Source: Prunus persica | Taxonomy: Eukaryota; Streptophyta; Magnoliopsida; Rosales; Rosaceae | Reading direction: 5' to 3' | Length of the DNA: 64,000 nucleotides | Assembly: GCF_000346465.2 (NCBI RefSeq) | Contig: NC_034009.1 | Span: 39,938,370-40,002,369, forward strand | Shown here: one piece after another, positions 56,605 to 64,000 of the stretch | How the letters are laid out: every line of letters starts with the position of its first letter | How positions within the stretch are numbered: the first letter of the stretch is position 1 | The notes under the pieces: generated by a model | Told to the model about the DNA's origin: nothing | The model's database searches: none | The model's input: only the letters and a program-made list of their open reading frames with translations | Program-made: the position numbers and the translations under genes

Positions 56605-58707
56605 TGTTGGAGCATGAAATTTCAGATCCTCCAACAAGTAATTTTTTATTTCCATGTTGAGAAGCCGAACACCATCTTCGATTATCACCATTGAGTGAGG
56701 AGGGGGGTACCTGCAAGAAAACACTCCGACCCTCAAGTCAGTGTTCGTTCATGAATACCGCAATAGAATCAATCGTAACTCCCTCCCCCTATGCTGGGGG
56801 ATTAGTTAGCCTTTTGTAGCCATTGAACCCTTGGACTCTAAGTCCCATATCCTTATTTATCTCCATGCTCAATGGTAGTGGATATCATGTTATTTGATTC
56901 ACTCCACTCCATAAATTTAGGGTTCATGGGAAGTGGCTTGTTATGTGGGCCTTAATTTTTGCTCCCATGTCTGCCCCCTTTTCTCTCGCTGGACACGTGT
57001 CTCGGGTGTATAGAGAGAAAATATTCTTTGTGGGAATTCATTATGTGTAGAATTTTATGTGGAGACTTGACTTATATTATCTTTGATCACGAATTCGGCC
57101 TTTAGCCATGAGTATGGTCTTCGACCATGAATATGAGCTTCGATCACGAGTTCGAGTTTGGGCTTCGGCCGTATAGTCTTCAACTATGTATTTAACTTTC
57201 AGTCACGACTATGGCTTTCAGCCACATGAGCTTGAATTTCTTTCACAATCGTGGTCTTCAACCACTTGAATTTGACTTTCAGTCACAAGCATGAGTTGAG
57301 TATTGGCATGCCCCCCATTGGTTTAGAATGCATGTGTTTACTAACTAGACATTGTGGCTCTTGTTTATCCTCTGTTTATGTTGATTTTGTCGTTAGTTGG
57401 GCTTCATAAATTGCCACCATATAGAAATAGGCTTATGGCTTATCTTGAGTGGTGCAGTAGCTGCCTCCACCACGCAAATGTAGTCAAGAGGTTAACAAGC
57501 TGCCAAATTCTAACCACAAGATAATAATGTTAATTTCGTCAACAAAAATCAGAATACGCAGGCTTAGTAGTATCTAGATATTGAGCAGCATATGACTACA
57601 TTCAAATTCAGGCATTTTAGAGAGCCATACATGCAACTGTTCTCATCTCCCAAATGCAAGAGAAATAAGTAAAATACCTTGGCATGTGTCAGATGTATAT
57701 ATAATCAATTTAAAAGCTTCTGATCATACATCCTTGAGGCATGAATATATGCATTGATAAAAGATGTAAGGATGTTCCATGCTATAATTCGTGGATCCTG
57801 AAAGTGACAATAGAAAACTTATCTGTTTGCAGTTCGGCTCGTGCCCCCATAGAAATTGGTTTTTTGCCCAATTCCAAATTCATAATTCAGTGTTATGACT
57901 TCTTCAACTACATAACATGACTGCGTACTTGATGCTGCTAGGTCACGAAACTACCAAAAGCATGGGGTAGAAATTCTTCTCTATTTGGGGCAAAAATTCA
58001 TGCCCCCATTCGTGCCCCTAATTCAACCGTTTTGTCACAAACGGTTGCATACATCCCAATAAAAATTGGATACTAACCTCTGAAAATTGAAGGCTCTTTT
58101 CACGAAAATTCTTTTGTGAGATTTTGGAGCCATGCGTGATTGGTATAGTCCAATTCATATTGTTTTTATGGCAAGAAGATGCACTGTGATAAAAATTTAT
58201 AGTCGTGAAATGATAAAAGAGAGTATAGAATTCTTCTCTGTTGGGGGATTTAATTCATGCCCCCATTGTAGCTCCTAAGGCAAGAGTGTATCCATGGCTT
58301 CTAATTATGACTTTTTGTACGGTTTCCACAGACGGCGCCAACTGTTGGAGCATGAAATTTCAGATCCTCCAACAAGTAATTTTTTATTTCCATGTTGAGA
58401 AGCCGAACACCATCTTCAATTATCACCATTGAGTGAGGAGGGGGGTACCTGCAAGAAAACACTCTGATGCTCAAGTCAGTGTTCGTTCATGAATACCGCA
58501 ATAGAATCAATTGTAACTCCCTCCCCCTATGCTGGGGGATTAGTTAGCCTTTTATAGCCGTTGAACCCTTGGACTCCAAGTCCCATATCCTTATTTATCT
58601 CCATGCTCAATGGTAGTGGATATCATGTTATTTGATTCACTCCACTCCATAAATTTAGGGTTCAAGGGAAGTGGCTTGTTATGTGGGCCTTAATTTTTGC
58701 TCCCACA
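56605..58707 (-). mobile_element. Non-coding LTR retrotransposon, minus strand
   Basis: Two LTRs of about 366 bp (56605-56970 and 58341-58707), closely similar, with a 5-bp target duplication actat (56600-56604 and 58708-58712). The primer-site complement 'ttccacagacggcgccaa' abuts the right LTR (58325-58340), and a purine-tract complement (gccccctttt) the left. The 1.37 kb interior has no protein-coding frame. It contains a degenerate tandem repeat at 57080-57290 and a second pair of repeats at 57965-58015 and 58215-58280. The primer site equals that of the Tat-like element at 28081, suggesting mobilisation by a related gypsy element. Confidence 0.88.
57080..57290. repeat. Degenerate repeat of about 25-30 bp
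   Basis: Repeated phrases such as 'ggtcttcgaccatgaatatg', gagcttcgatcacgag, 'ggctttcagccacatgag' and 'ggtcttcaaccacttg', each with a small inverted pair (cttcgacc/ggtcttcg type). Roughly eight units. Confidence 0.7.
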
Positions 58708-58712
58708 ACTAT

Positions 58713-58971
58713 CTTCATATACTCTTTAGCTTAATCTCTCTGTTGCTTTTGTCTTTTATTTTTTTCAAATTAAATTTTTTAGTTTATATTTTTTTTTATT
58801 GGTGTAGATTCAATGACAAAGAACATCGAACTCGTCGCAACATCTTGCCCTAGATCCGAACTCTACCACCATCACAACCCTCCCTCTCTTGATCTCCGAC
58901 CAACCTTAACACCCAACTTCAAATCTATGTTGTTTGAAACTCAGCCCCCTTCCCCAACCCCCCCCCCCCCC
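58713..58971. other. Flank of the LTR element, ending in a C-run
   Basis: No supported gene. A frame from 58813 is short and runs into the gap. A C-run at 58958-58971 directly precedes the gap. Confidence 0.4.
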
Positions 58972-59071
58972 NNNNNNNNNNNNNNNNNNNNNNNNNNNNN
59001 NNNNNNNNNNNNNNNNNNNNNNNNNNNNNNNNNNNNNNNNNNNNNNNNNNNNNNNNNNNNNNNNNNNNNNN
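58972..59071. other. Assembly gap (exactly 100 N)
   Basis: A 100-base N-run is the usual placeholder for unknown length. It follows a poly-C run and precedes DNA homologous to 55838, which at its other copy follows a TC microsatellite, so low-complexity sequence probably caused the gap. Confidence 0.95.
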
Positions 59072-59573
59072 TGTCAATAAGATAAGATCTCATTGCAAGT
59101 GACTTGTAGATGAAGTGGTAAAGAACAAAAAGTCATATTCTTCCAATCAAAAGGTATCAAGTCAAACAAAATTTCTAGTTAGTTTGCTTTATGATAGTTG
59201 TTTTTTGAAGGGGTCCTTAGATCCAATCTCAAAAAGTTTGACTTTTATTATGTTTAACTCTGGTTTTTGCAATTTTTTTTTATCTCTACCCACTAACTTT
59301 TATCTCTCATTTTTATTACCCATTTTACCCTTTAAAATAAATATGGCAATAAACTAAAAATTCTGATTTAATGCATGTTTTACTCATAAGAGAACTAAAA
59401 CCTAAAAATTATGTACTCTAACACAAAAAATAAAAACTAAAAATAAAAATTGAAGTGGTTATCAAACAGATCCTTATATTACAAAGAAAATATCAAAGAT
59501 TGAACTCGTCATAAGAGAACACAGAAAAACCTCACTGCTTGCAACACCACCACTACACGAACAACTGCTAATT
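59072..59573. repeat. DUF247-C upstream-like DNA joined to large repeat copy 2
   Basis: 59085-59160 resembles 55838-55935. From about 59385 it matches 280-472 of the window, ending at taatt (59569-59573) where the solo LTR is inserted. No gene. Confidence 0.65.
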
Positions 59574-62220
59574 TGACAGGACCCGCCCCAAATTTTCTGA
59601 AATTCGAGACGAATCCTGTGGAATTCCCGACATAATCCTGATGTCGGGCCCACTTCTAAAACTATATCCTTTTTCCCAAAAAAGAATAAGGGCGCGAGAC
59701 TTTCTACCGAAATTTCGGCAGAGTCTCTCCTACAAATTGGACATTTCCCAAAATTTTAACCTGCATAAAACACAATTTATATTTCCAATTGGCAACATGC
59801 ACAAGATAATTTCATGCAATTCACATAAACGGCATTCGGCCGTCCAATAATTATCAACAAACTACCAAGCACGCTATCAACTCTATTCATACCTTAAACA
59901 AGGCAAACAATAAATTCAATTATGAATACTAAATACAACATGCATCATCTAACTTTTCCAATCCCAATATACGAGGTTTTAACCTCCTAACACAATCACA
60001 TCTATGTCCGCGGCTGCACCTAATAACCTTAGGCTGCCTACGTACCCTCACTGAGGGATCAAGCCACGCGTAGTTCTTCCTACTAAAACCCGATTTCAAA
60101 CACATACAATACCTTTATTCATCTCTCTGTTATTCACATAATCTCCTCATACGCCGGTACTACCAACGCCACGTATGGAGTCTGTCAACACGCCAGATAA
60201 CCTACGCCACGTGCGACCTCAACATACTATCACAATATCTCCACATACGTCGGTACAACCAACTCCACGTATGGGGTATGTCAACACTCCGGATAACCTA
60301 CGCCACGTGCGACCTCACTATATTATCACATAATCTCCCATACGCCGGTACAACCAACCCCACGTATGGGGTCTGTCAAGACGCCGGATAACCTACTCCA
60401 CATGCGACCTCAACATATTGTCACATCATCTCCCCATACGCCGGTACTACCAACGCCACGTATGGGGTGTGTCCGCACGCCGGATAACCTACGCCACGTG
60501 GGACCTAACAAATACATGGTGGTACTTATAATGTAACCAAAATTCGGGGAGGTACCTAGGGTAGTGTGTATAGCACCTCAAACTGACATTCTAGACTCTT
60601 TTTCATACATTTATACCTATATTTAAATATATAAGTTACTCTAACATTGTATAAACCTCAACATCATCCCAAGTACTCCACACATCACCAATACTTTACC
60701 AAAAATGCTAACTTAACTATTAATTATTTATAAAAAAAAAAAGGTTTTCAAAAAATCATTAAATTCATATGCCTAACAATACCATCACAAAGCCATGCTA
60801 TTCATTTAAAAATAAGGACCAAGAGTTTCCTACGATAATAATAAACACTCTAAAATCTCAGCCCAGTCAACATGGCTCAACAACGCTCAAGACCTGTCAT
60901 TAGGGTCATTTTAATCCTTCTAGGAAGGTAAAACTACCTCGGAAGACTCAAGGTCAACCAAGGGTCAAACTACCCACACTTGGTCAAACGGGCCCACGGG
61001 GCCCACGACCTCCAAATTCTGATCCGAAGGTTCCTATGGGTTCTACAAGGTATAGGACACTCGTCCTGCAAGTTTAGTCCAGATCGGACGGTCAGATCGC
61101 TCACGATCGCACGATCTGACGGTTAATATAAACATAAACTTTAAATTATTAAATCGGACATCCGGGGCTCCAATTTACGATCCTTGAATTCCTACACAAT
61201 TCTAGAAATACCTAGATTAACATATATTAAATTCAAGACCATCCAACGGTCCCAACCTATCATACCCAGATAACGCGCAATAAGCGATATCCGTTCGAGC
61301 CTCAAACGGCATCCAAATTGACATATGAGCACACCTACGCACTCGTGAGAACCAGGAGTGCCCTTTTTCTACAGTGCCCACGTGCCTCCGCACGTGCCGG
61401 CAGCGCGTGGGTGCCCAAAGCGATTACGCATCGTCGGAAAATCTCAAAATCACGGCTCCAAACTCCTACCCTAGGTATAACACCATATTTGGAGCCACTT
61501 TTGTTCTTGGACCTACCCCAAAAACTGACCGGAGGTGGCATGAATCGCAATCCTAAAATCGGCCGAATTTAAATTCGTAAATCAAATTTCCTACGCTAGG
61601 AATCGATCGAATCCTACCCAACAGGCAGCTAGAGCACATTAAAAAGATGAGAAAGCATACCAAGATCGAGGAAAATGGTGGCCGGAGGCATTCTAACGAG
61701 CTCCTTGAATTTTGGGTTAAAACTGGTCGGATTTTTACATTTTTCGGCGATCACAGGTGGTTCCAGCAGCTGAGATTGGTCAGGATGGGAAGAGGGAGAT
61801 GGCCCAGTTCTTTTGGGACTGATGCCACCCCACGCAGTGGCCGGATGCGACAGTGGTGGCCCAAAAACCACCGCGGTGAACAGTAACAAGAGGGGCTGTT
61901 TCTGCGCGCAGGGAGATGAGGAAGAAGAAGAAAAATAAAAAGAAAAAGGAAATTTAAAACTGCCCGGTTACTATAGCACGGCACTGTTTGCTACAGTACA
62001 AAATTTTAAAATTTCCTCCTTCGTTACAACTCGGAATTGGGCGTGCCACATGTCTACAAACTCATATCGACGAGCTCTAATGGTGCTACTTAATTCTCCA
62101 AAATCTTTCCGAATCAAAAAATGACCAAAATACCCTTACCCAAAGGGTATATTCCTAAATTCATATTTAAATTAATTTAATAATTTAATTGAGTAAACAA
62201 ATTAGGATCGGGGTGTTACA
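59574..62220 (+). mobile_element. 2.65 kb solo LTR (gypsy-like) with TAATT duplication
   Basis: Starts TGACAGGACCC, ends GGGGTGTTACA, and is flanked by taatt on both sides (59569-59573 and 62221-62225). The undisturbed site is at 468-472. No gag or pol frame exists inside, and it has no internal LTR pair or primer site, so it is best read as a solo LTR of a large element; the terminal text resembles chromovirus-type gypsy LTRs. A related fragment in opposite orientation is at 40760-41679. Confidence 0.82.
60134..60510. repeat. Tandem repeat of about 96 bp inside the solo LTR
   Basis: Four units starting near 60134, 60228, 60326 and 60421. Each contains 'catacgccggta', ccacgtatgggg and a cgccacgtgcgacct type segment. 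Each unit is itself two related halves with inverted parts, and the ACGTG cores resemble G-boxes. The related fragment at 40770-41010 also has these units. Confidence 0.85.
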
Positions 62221-64000
62221 TAATTAAAATGAGTCACATGTGGTACTTAACTCTAAAAACTTATTTAGATTATATATCCATACTTATTTAAATGAGGTAA
62301 ATAGTACGTTTACAGAGTTTAAGTGTAATAAATGAATAAAAACATGCCCAGAGGATTGATAAGTGATATCAATTCTTGAATATACAGAACGTAAAATAAA
62401 AGAACACGTAGAAAATTATTTTATGTGGTAAAACCCCATCTCTAGGGAACATCCACGGGGCTTTTTAGTCCAAAACAAATCCATTATAGAACGAGGATTA
62501 TAAGAAGTACTCACACACTTATCCTAGACACATTCTAGATAATGTTTATTGACTTCTTCGTAACTCAACTTCTGTCACGAGATGATCTTTCGACACTCCT
62601 TATGTTGAACGCAATACTGGTCACGATTTCTTCAAGCTCCTAATAGAGTTCTTCCAACTCTCCTTGTATTGAATCTGACACTAGTCACGATCGATTCAAG
62701 CTCATCGTAAAAAAACCGCCACAACGGTCTTGGTGCCCCCAACCGTACGAGTCACTGAACATGTAAATGAATACAATATGAATGATAAAAGTGTTTGATA
62801 AATCACCAAGTTATGGAACACTTGATGATTTATCTTAAATAAAAACTCAGCTTTCCAAAGTTTATGAATTGAAAATATGATCGTTAAAGCTCTCTAAACA
62901 AAGAAGATGAAGGTCTTATTCTATAGAATTTTTCTTTACAAGAAAGAAAACACGTTGAAAACCAAATCTTCAATTTCCAAGGCTTGACAGAAAATCACAA
63001 AAGTATCTTTCCTATTCTAGAGATTGGTCACATGTAGTCCAACCAATAGGAAATGAGATATTTAAGAAAGCAAGATTTTGATCAATATCAATATCAAATG
63101 AATTCTTATACGCCTAGTCAACTATTAAGGGTATCTTGACTCCTTGATATTGTGATATGATTGAAACATGATTTCCATGTTAGAAAATTAAGGGGATGTT
63201 AAAACATGAAAGTATTAGGAGAATCAAATTGATTTGGACCAAAATTGCCTAAAAAGAAAACACTCCTAAATAAACTTCAATTCACTTTTAAAAACAGTAA
63301 AACGTGATTAAATCGTTGTTTAAAACAATTCCCTAATAGACATGCATGATAATGACATCACTTACTCCTAAATCAAATTGTCACGTCCTGGACTCGGGGG
63401 TTGGTGGAAACCCCGCGCCCGGTGCGTGAGAAAATAAAAAGTAAAATAAAATAAAAAGAAAGCCGAAATAAGGGTTTAAAATAAACTTCTCTTATAAAAA
63501 TAACTCCAAAATCTTACAACTTTACAAGAAATAAATAAAGCTCTATCATTCTTATCTAATTCAGCCTCAACTGGTTTAGTCCTTGTCTTGCCCACTAATT
63601 CATCTGAAAAATTAAACAGGGTGAGGGATGAGCAAGTAAGGACATGAGACCTTGCCACAGTAGATTGATATAACTAAATATTATCATAAACATATAAATA
63701 TATAAGTATTATTATAATAGGATTCATAATAATTAATATAAAAGTATAACAACAATATTGACATATACGTACCAAGATAATTACATATATAAATATAACC
63801 AATATATATTTATATATATTTTAAAATACGGGTCTTTACGCAAATGCCTTTCGCGGGTCAAGCCACAAGTCTATGTTTTGGAGATTGCTGAGCTGCATCA
63901 ATCCTGCCAATGTCAATTCTGCCCCTAGGCTCTCTCAAAGCAAGTTTAAAACCTATGCTAACATATACTAGAGTTTATGCTGTATCTAGAAAATGCCAAC
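62221..64000. repeat. Large direct repeat, copy 2 (right part)
   Basis: 62221-62280 continues the match to 468-525. 62295-63538 matches 1106-2340. 63539-63641 is present only here because copy 1 has the gap. 63642-64000 matches 12067-12440. The target site acatg (63642-63646) is uninterrupted. The repeat reaches the window edge. Confidence 0.88.

Noticed and set aside
61318..61889. Short frames on both strands in the solo LTR
   Set aside because: They overlap each other in GC-richer DNA, show no domain and lie inside an LTR.

Overview
This 64 kb window is plant nuclear DNA, from a eudicot and probably a woody one. Evidence: a spliced BURP-domain gene, DUF247 (UPF0481) genes, a FAR1-related relic, and mostly plant LTR retrotransposons (Ty1-copia Sirevirus-like, Ty3-gypsy Tat-like, and many Cassandra elements carrying 5S rRNA sequence). 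A rosid such as Rosaceae would fit, but the sequence alone does not prove it. No bacterial operon, CRISPR array, tRNA gene or genuine rRNA gene was seen. Two N-runs (2341-2746 and 58972-59071) are assembly gaps.

Layout. 1-2340 and 12067-12440 form one copy of a large repeat whose second copy lies at 59385-64000, so the window is bracketed by paralogous DNA. Copy 1 is split by a Sirevirus-like copia element (2341-12066) that carries a 374-codon extra ORF downstream of pol and repeated palindromes. Copy 2 is split by a 2.65 kb solo LTR (59574-62220). In each case the other copy shows the uninterrupted target site. 13083-13900 holds two MITEs. 15427-17000 is an apparently intact three-exon BURP gene followed by a complete Cassandra element. 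18238-21970 is AT-rich repeated DNA. 22044-25517 is a 5'-truncated copia between two copies of its own flank. 26235-38521 is a nest: Cassandra and a Tat-like gypsy element (28081-38247) are inserted in a small LTR element. The gypsy element contains a spliced gene model on the opposite strand with its own TATA box. 38916-41963 is a pile of fragments of two LTR families plus a Cassandra LTR.

The right half is a DUF247 neighbourhood: a copy with one frameshift (42882-44218), an intact copy (46332-47648), a C-terminal remnant (49807-49884), a decayed copy on the minus strand (54145-55550) and a detached 5' region at 528-1030. Between them lie a FAR1-related pseudogene, a gypsy gag fragment, more Cassandra copies and a non-coding LTR element (56605-58707).

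Only two host genes look potentially functional: the BURP gene (secreted, probably cell wall) and the DUF247 gene at 46332. All else is transposon-derived, pseudogenic or intergenic. The nested insertions allow relative dating. All comparisons were made by eye; identities and family names need alignment to confirm.
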